11,653 nt of DNA, taken from the NCBI GenBank assembly GCA_031289975.1, contig JAITOM010000091.1:1-11653 (forward strand), written 5' to 3'. A program made the translations under genes and the position numbers. Below are positions 1-5,570 of this stretch, in pieces; within the stretch, counting starts at the first letter, position 1, and each line of letters starts with the position of its first letter. This DNA is from Methanobrevibacter sp. (lineage in GTDB: Archaea; Methanobacteriota; Methanobacteria; Methanobacteriales; Methanobacteriaceae). The notes under the pieces were generated by a model. It did no database searches and was not told where the DNA came from. It saw nothing but the letters and a program-made list of their open reading frames with translations.

Positions 1-170
1 TAAAAATATTATTTAAAACATTTATTAATTTATAAAATACAAATTATAAATAAATTATATGAATAATAAATAAAAATATTAATAATTTATTTTTATCAAA
101 CTTTTAGTATTAAACTATATATTAAAAAATAATTAGACAATTATTGAAAATTAAAAATATAGTTAAAAAA
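1..170. other. Gene-free AT-rich stretch
   Basis: This stretch is almost pure A+T with stop codons in all frames, and I see no RNA gene or long inverted repeat in it. It is the 3' flank of the DUF192 gene, which is read on the minus strand. T-runs in the minus-strand sense could end that transcript, but no specific terminator can be picked out. Confidence 0.5.
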
Positions 171-530
171 TTATATTCTTTCTTTTATAATAATTTCATC
201 ATTTATTTCAATGTTTTTTGTAGTTATGGTGCCTTTTTTTAACTCTACTATACATTTAGCTGGTTTTTTTGGAATGTGAATTTGCCAAGGATTTAATGTT
301 ATCATTTCAAAAATTCTATTTTCTTTATTTATAAATAAAATATCCAATGAACTTAGTATGAAAAACATGTGAATTGAAGATCTTAGCAAATATTTACTTT
401 CAGGAACTTTTAATATCAATCCCTTATCCACATTTCTCTTAAACATTAATCCTTTAAGCCTTTTTAAATAGCTATCTGCAATATCAACTTCAGAAATTTC
501 TTTATTTTTAGTTTCATTAATTAATATCAT
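171..530 (-). CDS. DUF192 family protein
   Basis: This is a 119-residue protein of the DUF192 family, whose biochemical function is not established. The family signature is visible: the RLKGLMF motif at about residues 24-30 and the SSIHMFFI...DILFI segment at about 51-66, followed by a short beta-rich C-terminus around NPWQIHIP. Many bacterial members are exported, but this one has no signal peptide or membrane segment, so it is probably cytoplasmic. Its length is normal for the single-domain family. No Shine-Dalgarno sequence precedes the ATG. Instead an AT-rich TATA-like stretch (ATATAAAA, near 549-556) sits about 23 bases upstream, as expected for a leaderless archaeal transcript. It follows the DUF3021 gene on the same strand after 130 bp that include a hairpin, so it is probably a separate unit. 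Confidence 0.85.
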   Translation of the reverse strand: MILINETKNKEISEVDIADSYLKRLKGLMFKRNVDKGLILKVPESKYLLRSSIHMFFILSSLDILFINKENRIFEMITLNPWQIHIPKKPAKCIVELKKGTITTKNIEINDEIIIKERI

Positions 531-544
531 AATAGTATCTTAAT

Positions 545-560
545 ATTTTTTTATATTAAT
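545..560 (-). promoter_or_regulatory. Probable TATA promoter of the DUF192 gene (leaderless)
   Basis: On the minus strand, ATTAATATAAAAAAA lies with its centre about 23 bases before the ATG at 530. With usual archaeal spacing, transcription would start at or next to the ATG, which fits the lack of a ribosome site. The base composition is so AT-rich that this is only a moderate call. Confidence 0.35.
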
Positions 561-611
561 ATTTTTTGAAATAATTTCAGACTGTCTCTAATTAAAGAAG
601 TAATTTTTGCA

Positions 612-639
612 CCATATAAGTAACAAATACTTAATATGG
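612..639. other. Imperfect hairpin between the DUF3021 and DUF192 genes
   Basis: CCATATAAGTA (612-622) pairs with TACTT-A-ATATGG (628-639) around a 5-base loop, with one bulged base. It starts 22 bases downstream of the DUF3021 stop codon on the minus strand. It has no T-run immediately after it in that direction, so it is not a textbook terminator. It may be an mRNA 3' structure. Confidence 0.4.
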
Positions 640-660
640 AACAATTATTTAATCATTAAG

Positions 661-1338
661 CTATTTTTTTTTCTTTAATGCATCTGAAAATCCTATAATA
701 GCATATAAAATAAGGATAATGAAGAATATGGTTGTTACTGATGTCAATAGTAAATTTTCAAGATTCCCTATTATGTTAAATAATAACAATATGAAGCAAC
801 TTATATTAGCCACTAATATGAATATTTTATAGGATTTCTTATATTTTCTTTTAGATGCATCTTTATTTGAAAGATTTTCTTCACCTATTTTTTGAGTATT
901 TTGCATGTAATTAAGTTTTTCGTTTATTCTTTTAGATTCACTTTTAAAAGCCCAATAAAAACAAACCCAGATATAACATCCTATAAACAATGCTAATAAC
1001 ATTGAACCTAAAAAATCATTAAAATCAAAACTGTTGGATATTTGCATCATATAGAATATTCCCAAATAAGTAAATCCAAATCCAAATCCCATGTGAAAAA
1101 GAACTTTTCTAAAAAATGACATTTCTTTAGGAAACATTGCTAATGAATCATTGTATACAACTGAAGGTGCAGTAAATCCAACTCCTATAAACATGCAAAC
1201 AACTGCAAATAAAATATAATTATTACTTATTGAAGTTACAAATGAACTTTTAGTTAATATATTCAAGAAAATAGTTATTGTAAAAACGAAGTTTCCAAGT
1301 AAAGCTCCAAGTATTGTTCGTTTAAGAAATTCATTCAT
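661..1338 (-). CDS. DUF3021 family membrane protein with C-terminal two-helix extension
   Basis: This is a 225-residue integral membrane protein. Residues 1-130 show four hydrophobic helices (about 8-30, 42-62, 82-102, 108-130) ending in FYWAFKSESKRINEKL, the arrangement of the DUF3021 family. In Firmicutes that family is usually encoded directly after a LytTR regulator, and it is thought to act with the regulator as a membrane partner. Here the LytTR gene stops only 14 bases upstream, and a strong AGGAGG site in that gap supports this ATG, so the two are surely co-transcribed. Family members are usually about 140-150 residues. This one continues through a charged linker (about 131-170) into two more helices (about 171-192 and 197-218), ending in LKKKK. 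The extension is not one I recognise. The signal sensed is unknown. Confidence 0.8.
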   Translation of the reverse strand: MNEFLKRTILGALLGNFVFTITIFLNILTKSSFVTSISNNYILFAVVCMFIGVGFTAPSVVYNDSLAMFPKEMSFFRKVLFHMGFGFGFTYLGIFYMMQISNSFDFNDFLGSMLLALFIGCYIWVCFYWAFKSESKRINEKLNYMQNTQKIGEENLSNKDASKRKYKKSYKIFILVANISCFILLLFNIIGNLENLLLTSVTTIFFIILILYAIIGFSDALKKKK

Positions 1339-1352
1339 AAAATTTCCTCCTA

Positions 1353-1817
1353 TTATAATCCAATATGTTTTTTAAAGTTTGGTAAGTATTTTCGTGATAT
1401 GACATCACTTAATCCATTTTTCATAGTCACATACATAATACCATTTAAAGATGGTGAAACCTTATCTATTTTCATGATATTCACAATAGCCGATTTTGAA
1501 ATTCTGAAGAAATCTCGACCTAAGATGCTTTCAAGTTCATATAATCTTTTTTGAGTCTCATAACTTTCATTTTCAGTTAGAACATTGTTTTTATCATTAG
1601 CAGATTTTATGATATAAATTTCATCAAATCGTATAAAAATCATTCTGTTATCTTTTTTAACAGGTATTATGGGTTTAGAAGATTTTTCTAATATTTCCAC
1701 GGCTTTCTGAATTTCATCAGTAATTTTATTTGTGTAAATAATAGCATGAGGTTCTTCATTCTCTGACGATAGTTTAATTTCTATTTTAATCGTATTACCT
1801 CCATTTTTTAGCTCCAT
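1353..1817 (-). CDS. LytTR-domain DNA-binding transcriptional regulator
   Basis: This is a stand-alone LytTR regulator of 154 residues from the first ATG. The N-terminal part (about 10-50, KIEIKLSSENEEPHAIIYT) matches the short leader region seen in Firmicutes regulators paired with DUF3021. The LytTR DNA-binding domain occupies about 55-152, with the typical FFRISKSAIVNIMKID core at 103-118 and SRKYLPNFKKHIGL at the end. There is no receiver domain, so it is not a classical two-component response regulator. It is the first gene of an operon with the DUF3021 protein and probably controls its own operon. The start is doubtful. The ATG at 1817 has no ribosome site, while GGAGGT (1797-1802) stands six bases before codon 10, an ATT, exactly where relatives start with MKIxI. 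If that is the true start, the protein is 145 residues (1353-1790). Confidence 0.85.
   Translation of the reverse strand: MELKNGGNTIKIEIKLSSENEEPHAIIYTNKITDEIQKAVEILEKSSKPIIPVKKDNRMIFIRFDEIYIIKSANDKNNVLTENESYETQKRLYELESILGRDFFRISKSAIVNIMKIDKVSPSLNGIMYVTMKNGLSDVISRKYLPNFKKHIGL
1788..1802 (-). promoter_or_regulatory. Strong ribosome site in front of an ATT codon inside the LytTR gene
   Basis: Read on the minus strand, GGAGGT is followed by AATACG and then ATT at 1790-1788. The spacing is ideal for initiation, and the following residues KIEIKL match the usual N-terminus of this regulator family. Either ATT is used as a start codon, or an ancestral ATG mutated and translation shifted to the ATG at 1817. 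Confidence 0.45.
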
Positions 1818-1823
1818 TATATG

Positions 1824-1840
1824 ATTTTATATTTATATCT
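1824..1840 (-). promoter_or_regulatory. Probable TATA promoter of the LytTR-DUF3021 operon
   Basis: On the minus strand, GATATAAATATAAAATC offers overlapping TATA boxes centred near 1835 and 1829. Usual archaeal spacing puts the transcript start near 1805-1812. That is downstream of the ATG at 1817 and upstream of the GGAGGT site, and so favours the internal start at 1790. Confidence 0.4.
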
Positions 1841-1868
1841 TCTAAGAGCTACAGACTATTTACTTTAA

Positions 1869-1880
1869 AAATAGCTATTT
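1869..1880. promoter_or_regulatory. Palindrome AAATAGCTATTT upstream of the LytTR promoter
   Basis: This perfect 12-bp palindrome lies about 30 bp upstream of the TATA region. Its position would suit an operator, but LytTR sites are usually paired direct repeats, and short AT palindromes arise easily by chance here. Confidence 0.2.
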
Positions 1881-2185
1881 ATATCTTTTTAAGATTTGTA
1901 TAAGGTGTATTAAATTAGATATGAAGTGATGAAAGTAGATAATGAAATAAATTATATTTTTTAAGAATCATTCAGACAATTTATTACAAAATTTTTAATT
2001 AACTTAACTTGAAAATAAACATGATTATTTTAAAGTATTTGTATTACTTACCACTATAATGATATATGTATTTAATTTAATTGAGTGTTATAAATTTTAT
2101 CAAATTTGTAGTAATAGTAAGGGATGGTAATTGTATGGGCTTTAGTTTTACTTACAAATTATAAAAGTAAAATTTTTATAAATCA

Positions 2186-2215
2186 AAAATATTATATAAT
2201 AAAATATTATATAAT
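2186..2215. repeat. Exact tandem 15-bp duplication
   Basis: AAAATATTATATAAT occurs twice end to end with no mismatch, followed by more AAT units. It is most likely a replication-slippage product in simple AT sequence. Confidence 0.7.
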
Positions 2216-2344
2216 AATAATAACATACATTTAATTTTAAAAAAAAAAAATAAAATACTCAAATTGAACAATTTATATCATATTTTATTAAAATATTTTA
2301 TTTTCAAAGAATATTAATCTATTGAAAACTATAATCTATAAACA

Positions 2345-2448
2345 TCATGAAAAAGTTCTTAAATTTTAAAATGATAATTTTTTTATTAAATTACTTATAG
2401 TCATTTTGGAAAAGTTTTTAAAATTTGGATGATAAATTATTTAATTTT
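2345..2448 (+). mobile_element. Two truncated relics of the window's MITE family
   Basis: At 2396 the full left terminal sequence TATAGTCATTTTGG begins, followed by the AAAAGTTTTTA and AAATTATTTAATTTTT parts seen in the complete copies. The right end is missing. Directly before it, 2345-2395 repeats the same left region (AAAAAGTTCTTAAATTTT, then ATTAAATTA) without its terminal bases. The two look like nested or sequential insertions that lost their right halves. Confidence 0.55.
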
Positions 2449-2561
2449 TTTATTTTTAAAAATAATAATTATAATCTTTTTAATTAAAGATTTAACATTT
2501 AAGGCATAATTTAAAAAATTTCATTATTGAACTTGTTCAATTAGAAAAACGAAGTTTTTCT
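2449..2561 (+). repeat. Composite repeat block, partial copy ending in a double hairpin
   Basis: From 2449 to about 2545 the sequence matches 11336-11428 closely, including AAAAATAATAATTATAAT and TTTCATTATTGAACTTG. It ends in a double hairpin. Hairpin Y has arms ATTGAAC and GTTCAAT (2526-2541). Hairpin X has arms AGAAAAAC and GTTTTTCT around GAA (2543-2561). It lies about 70-180 bp downstream of the hypB stop codon. In the hypB direction hairpin X has a TTC loop, and a T-run (ATTTTTTAA) follows shortly after, so it could help end the hypB transcript. Confidence 0.7.
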
Positions 2562-2570
2562 TTACTTGAA

Positions 2571-2592
2571 AACATTATTTCGTACACTATAA
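2571..2592. repeat. 22-bp motif shared by the hypB and hypA 3' flanks
   Basis: AACATTATTTC then G then TACACTATAA recurs at 4111-4132 with a single G-to-A difference. Both copies sit just downstream of a hyp gene stop codon (38 and 7 bases away) and at the far end of a double-hairpin repeat copy. The end resembles the ACTATA termini of the MITEs, so it may be an element boundary. Confidence 0.6.
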
Positions 2593-2630
2593 TATGAATA
2601 ATTTTAAATTAATATCTAATGGTACAATAT

Positions 2631-3296
2631 TTAATTCAATTCATGCTTTTTTTTGAATTGTTCAATAGCATTAATAATTTGATCTAATCCTATTCCATTT
2701 TTTAAACTTGTTTTAATAACTTCAACATCAGGATTTAAAATCTCAACATCTTTAACCATCTTTTCAGCATCTGCTCCAACGGCATCACCAATATCTATTT
2801 TATTAATAATTACTAAATCAGCACTCTGAAATATTAAAGGATGTTTTTCTACTGTATCATCACCTTCACTAACACTGATAACAACAACACGAATGTGAGA
2901 ACCTAAATCAAAGTCCACTGGGCATATTAAATTTCCAACATTTTCAACGAACAAATAATCAATCTTATCTAAAGGCATATCATTGATAGCATACTCTACT
3001 AAATGTGCATCAAGATGGCATTCTTTCCCTGTATTTAATCCTACAACCGGAATATTAAATTTTTCAAATCTATTAGCATCAAATTTACTTATTACATCTC
3101 CAGCTATTACTCCAATATTTTCTTCCATATTCTGTATAAGTTCTTCTATTAATGAAGTTTTCCCTGAACCAATAGCTCCTACAAAATCAACCCCAAAAAT
3201 ATTTGAATCGTTAAGCTTTTTTGTAATTCTATCAGCTATTTTCTTATTTGCTTTTGTAATATTATGTTGGATCTCTATATTGTCTACTTTATGCAT
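2631..3296 (-). CDS. hypB: Hydrogenase nickel incorporation protein HypB
   Basis: HypB is the GTPase that, with HypA, delivers nickel to the active site of [NiFe] hydrogenases in the cytoplasm. The 221-residue protein shows the G1 P-loop GAIGSGKT at 40-47, the metal-binding Cys93-His94 in GKECHLDAH, Cys125 in NLICPVDF, and the guanine-specificity motif NKID at 165-168. These match the SIMIBI-class archaeal HypB. It lacks the His-rich N-terminal nickel-storage region of some bacterial forms. I chose the ATG at 3296 because AGGAGAT stands just before it and the protein then starts MHKVDNIEIQHN. An open frame runs 27 codons further to a TTG, but it crosses a repeat-derived leader and is probably untranslated. 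hypA is the next gene upstream, 843 bp away across repeats. A TATA-like AATATAAT or TTTTTAAG (3313-3329) suggests hypB has its own promoter. Confidence 0.95.
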   Translation of the reverse strand: MHKVDNIEIQHNITKANKKIADRITKKLNDSNIFGVDFVGAIGSGKTSLIEELIQNMEENIGVIAGDVISKFDANRFEKFNIPVVGLNTGKECHLDAHLVEYAINDMPLDKIDYLFVENVGNLICPVDFDLGSHIRVVVISVSEGDDTVEKHPLIFQSADLVIINKIDIGDAVGADAEKMVKDVEILNPDVEVIKTSLKNGIGLDQIINAIEQFKKKHELN

Positions 3297-3331
3297 AAAA
3301 TCTCCTATAATCATTATATTCTTAAAAATAG

Positions 3332-3352
3332 TGGGCATGTCAAAAATCCCAT
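3332..3352. repeat. GGGCATG...CCCATG repeat in the hypB leader
   Basis: ATGTCAAAAATCCCATG (3336-3352) recurs exactly at 11539-11555 at the other end of the window. Here GCATG and CATGC also form a small stem around a 10-base loop. It lies about 35-55 bases upstream of the hypB start, next to the start of a composite repeat copy, so it is probably part of the repeat family rather than a hypB-specific control site. Confidence 0.6.
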
Positions 3353-3379
3353 GCATTACAAATTTCAATATCACCAAAA

Positions 3380-3435
3380 TTTATTTTCAACTTAGGAGAA
3401 TGCATTCTCTGTTTTTAAGAATTTTAAATTAATAT
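3380..3435 (+). repeat. Composite repeat block, left part (interrupted copy)
   Basis: This part matches 11248-11303 almost base for base, from TTTATTTTCAACTTAGGAG through TTTTAAATTAA. It includes a perfect 14-bp palindrome, GAGAATGCATTCTC (3396-3409). The other copy has GAGAATATATTCTC, also perfect, so both central bases changed together. The block is cut by a MITE at 3436 and resumes at 3649. Confidence 0.8.
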
Positions 3436-3648
3436 TATATTAGTTTTGATAAAGTTCTTAGTAAATAACTTTTTTAAAAATAAATATTATTAAAAAATAT
3501 TAATTTAAAATTAGTTATATTAATTAAAATAAGTTTATATTATTTAAAATTTAAAATTATAGATTTTTATAAATTAATATTTAAAATTAAATAATTTAAT
3601 GAAAAAAATTATTATCCAAAATTTAAGAACTTTTCCAAAATGACTATA
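3436..3648 (-). mobile_element. MITE copy 1, complete (213 bp), no transposase
   Basis: The element has terminal inverted repeats of about 25 bp. The left end starts TATATTAGTTTTGATAAAG and the right end finishes CTTTTCCAAAATGACTATA; read inward from each side they agree at most positions. It has no coding capacity. It interrupts a repeat block whose uninterrupted form is at 11245-11448: bases 3649-3678 continue exactly where the uninterrupted copy reads 11304-11333. TA at the outer ends suggests a TA target, as for Tc1/IS630-type elements, but that family assignment is inference. It must have been moved by a transposase encoded elsewhere. Confidence 0.8.
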
Positions 3649-3681
3649 AATTAATTTTTTAAATAATAATTTTTATTTTTT
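3649..3681 (+). repeat. Composite repeat block, middle part between two MITEs
   Basis: AATTAATTTTTTAAATAA and the following bases match 11304-11333 without mismatch, then diverge at the second MITE junction. This fragment shows that the two MITEs landed about 30 bp apart in one pre-existing repeat. Confidence 0.75.
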
Positions 3682-3902
3682 TATAGTGGTTTTGATAAAA
3701 TTCTTAATAAATAACTTTTTTAAAAATAAATATTATTAAAAAATATTAATTTAAAATTAGTTATATTAATTAATATATATTTATATTTTATATTATTTAA
3801 AATTTAAAATTATAAATTTTTATAAAGTGATATTTGAAATTAAATAATTTAATAAAAAGATTTATTATTCAAAATTTTAAGAACTTTTTCAAAATGACTA
3901 TA
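3682..3902 (-). mobile_element. MITE copy 2, complete (221 bp), no transposase
   Basis: This is a second full copy in the same orientation as copy 1 and highly similar along its whole length, differing by small indels. Its ends are TATAGTGGTTTTGATAAAA on the left and TTTTTCAAAATGACTATA on the right, which are inverted repeats of each other. It encodes nothing. Confidence 0.8.
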
Positions 3903-4053
3903 TTGTTGAAATTTAGTAATTATGATTCATTTTTAAAAACTTCATTATTGAACTTGTTCAATTAGAAACAGAAAATCTTAGATTTTCATAAGTTATATTT
4001 GATAGCAAATCTTGATTCAATTTTTTAGAAAACGGGAAAATCTTCGATTTTCC
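3903..4053 (+). repeat. Composite repeat block, right part, with one Y and two X hairpins
   Basis: After the second MITE the block resumes (AATTATGATTCATTTTTAAA, then TTCATTATTGAACTTG). Hairpin Y has arms ATTGAAC and GTTCAAT at 3947-3962. The first X hairpin has arms GAAAATC and GATTTTC around TTA (3971-3987). A second X hairpin has arms GGAAAATC and GATTTTCC around TTC (4035-4053). In the last one the outer pair is G-C where other copies have A-T. The block lies downstream of hypA, about 90-240 bp past its stop codon. Confidence 0.7.
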
Positions 4054-4110
4054 ATAAATTCTTCCATTTGAGAATAAAAATTGATTAAAGAAAATAATCA
4101 TGAACTTTTG

Positions 4111-4132
4111 AACATTATTTCATACACTATAA
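4111..4132. repeat. 22-bp motif just downstream of hypA
   Basis: This is the second copy of the motif at 2571-2592, with A instead of G at its twelfth base. It ends 7 bases from the hypA stop codon. Confidence 0.6.
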
Positions 4133-4139
4133 CTTAAAA

Positions 4140-4505
4140 TTACTTATCAATAACTATGTTTTTTACAATAACATCCTTACCATTTTTAACAAGTACTTTA
4201 AAATTCCCACATTTCGGACATCTTGAGGACGGAGTGTATGGATCTAAATCAGCATTTTCAATTTTTCCATCAAACCCACATTCCGAACATTCAATTTCAA
4301 TTGGGATTTCTTCAACAATGAATTTAGCACCATTAACTATTGTATCTTCACTTAATACTTCAAGCATGAAAATAACTTGTTCACTATTAAGCATAGCCAT
4401 TTTTCCTATCTCAACAATGACTTCAATAACCTTATTTGCATGATTTTTTTCTGAGCTTTCAATAACAGCATTTAAAATACTTTCAGCCATTGATAATTCA
4501 TGCAT
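4140..4505 (-). CDS. hypA: Hydrogenase maturation nickel metallochaperone HypA
   Basis: HypA binds nickel and passes it, with HypB, to the large subunit of [NiFe] hydrogenases. The 121-residue protein begins MHELSMAESIL, so the nickel ligands Met1 and His2 and the conserved Glu3 are present. The zinc site is complete, with Cys73 and Cys76 in ECSECG and Cys96 and Cys99 in RCPKCG. Length is typical. The frame can be extended three codons to a GTG, but the family always starts MHEL, and a GTGA site stands six bases before the ATG at 4505, so I use the ATG. The DUF356 gene stops 51 bp upstream on the same strand. A TTTTTATATTAAA box (about 4538-4550) in that gap could give hypA its own short-leader transcript. 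Confidence 0.95.
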   Translation of the reverse strand: MHELSMAESILNAVIESSEKNHANKVIEVIVEIGKMAMLNSEQVIFMLEVLSEDTIVNGAKFIVEEIPIEIECSECGFDGKIENADLDPYTPSSRCPKCGNFKVLVKNGKDVIVKNIVIDK

Positions 4506-4537
4506 AGAATTCACTTTTATATAGGATTTTCATATTT

Positions 4538-4550
4538 AATATAAAAATAT
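4538..4550 (-). promoter_or_regulatory. Possible TATA promoter of hypA
   Basis: TTTTTATATTAAA on the minus strand is centred about 40 bases before the hypA ATG. That predicts a leader of 10-15 bases carrying the GTGA site. Read-through from the DUF356 gene is the alternative. Confidence 0.35.
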
Positions 4551-4556
4551 CAAATT

Positions 4557-5060
4557 TTAATCTGTTGATAGGTAATCTTTTCTATAATCTCTAAGTTGAG
4601 TAGGTTGGGAAAGATTGTCATTGTTATTATTATATTTTATATTGCTATAATTATTTGGATTGTTTTTTGTATTGTTATGATTATTATAATTTTGTTGATC
4701 ATTAGTGTTCATGGGTTTTTTAGATTGATATCCATTCAATTCCCGACATTCCTCTAAAATAGCATCTAAATGTTCATATTCATCATATTCATCACTAACA
4801 ACTATAACATGAGCAGGGGGATGAATAGTTTTAACTTGCATAATACTTAAAGTAATATCTTCTTTTACAAAAAAAGAAGTTGCTGCTTTTGATCTACTCC
4901 TTAATGGAACTTTTAAAATTTTTTCTACTATATCATCTGCAATCGCTGCACTAATAATTTTAGGTTTTGATATGAGTTTCAATTTTGCATGACGTTCAAT
5001 GTCTGCAATTGCATTTAACAACTTAGTCTTATTTTCTCCACGAATTAAAATTAATGCCAT
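4557..5060 (-). CDS. DUF356 family protein with Asn-rich tail
   Basis: This is a 167-residue protein. Residues 1-115 (MALILIRGENKTKLLNAIAD...LDAILEECRELNGY) resemble DUF356, a small soluble family I know mainly from methanogenic archaea and without an established role. The tail from about 118 to 150 is low-complexity and very rich in Asn (for example NYNNHNNTKNNPNNYSN), probably disordered, and ends in a charged segment LRDYRKDYLSTD. There is no membrane segment or signal peptide. On the minus strand a CTATAAATAG box (5082-5091) stands about 27 bases before the ATG, so the transcript is nearly leaderless; GTGAT lies right in front of the start. It may be co-transcribed with hypA 51 bp downstream, but a link to nickel handling is only positional. 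Confidence 0.8.
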   Translation of the reverse strand: MALILIRGENKTKLLNAIADIERHAKLKLISKPKIISAAIADDIVEKILKVPLRSRSKAATSFFVKEDITLSIMQVKTIHPPAHVIVVSDEYDEYEHLDAILEECRELNGYQSKKPMNTNDQQNYNNHNNTKNNPNNYSNIKYNNNNDNLSQPTQLRDYRKDYLSTD

Positions 5061-5570
5061 ATTATCACATATTTATTTTTACTATTTATAGTTAATCAAT
5101 TTTTTAGAATAGAAAAATTAAAAGTTTTTCTATACTTTCTTTGGAGATAAAGTGAAATCAAATATTTACTAAATTCTCCCAGTTTGTTCAAAAATAAGCA
5201 AAAATTAGAATTTTTTTTGTTAAGTTTGATATTAATCATGTTCTTTTGTTAATTCAGTTTATTTATAAAATTTTCTATTTTTCAAGTTAGAAAAAATTTT
5301 TTTATTTATTTAAAAAATTTTAGTTTTTATTATTTATATATTAATGTGTTGTTAAATTATGTTTATTTTATTATTTAATATTTAAAGATAAAAATTAAAT
5401 TTAACAAAACACAAATAATGATTTATTGTTTATGTTTATAATATATTTATAAATAAATTAAATATTATAATTAAATTAACTATTTGCTAATAGGATATAT
5501 AAATACTTGTTTTATTTATTATATTAAAACAAAATATATATTTAATTATTAAATCTATTAATTTAAAATT
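5061..5570. other. Gene-free AT-rich stretch between the DUF356 gene and the envelope operon
   Basis: Besides the DUF356 promoter (5082-5091), the only structure I see is a hairpin at 5110-5132 with arms TAGAAAAA and TTTTTCTA. It resembles the X hairpins of the repeat family but lacks its usual partner. The stretch 5200-5570 is nearly all A+T and probably contains the 3' end of the envelope operon transcript. No frame, tRNA or other RNA is evident. Confidence 0.5.

Larger units (their letters stand above)
1841..2344. other. Gene-free AT-rich stretch
   Basis: No coding frame, tRNA or recognisable structured RNA is visible. The stretch holds the LytTR upstream palindrome near its start and an exact 15-bp tandem duplication (AAAATATTATATAAT, 2186-2200 and 2201-2215). 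A slightly more GC-rich patch around 2108-2155 (GTAAGGGATGGTAATTG) has no reading frame and no clear fold. Confidence 0.45.

Noticed and set aside
1925..1985. C/D box small RNA starting at GTGATGA
   Set aside because: A C-box-like GTGATGA is present near 1927, but no CTGA D box follows on the same strand at a suitable distance and there is no terminal stem.
2108..2160. Structured RNA or tRNA in the slightly GC-richer patch
   Set aside because: GTAAG and CTTAC can pair at the edges, but there is no cloverleaf, no T-loop sequence and no consistent inner pairing.
3297..3377. N-terminal extension of HypB to a TTG at 3377
   Set aside because: The extension is not part of known HypB proteins and covers repeat-derived leader sequence. 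AGGAGAT directly before the ATG at 3296 is the better start.
2983..3432. 149-residue plus-strand frame over hypB
   Set aside because: It is the antisense shadow of hypB, whose P-loop, metal site and NKID motif are unmistakable. The frame has no ribosome site and runs on into repeat sequence.
5110..5132. Isolated hairpin as another member of the X hairpin family
   Set aside because: Its arms (TAGAAAAA and TTTTTCTA) look similar, but the 7-base loop differs, and no Y hairpin or TTAG joint adjoins it. Simple A/T runs can explain it.
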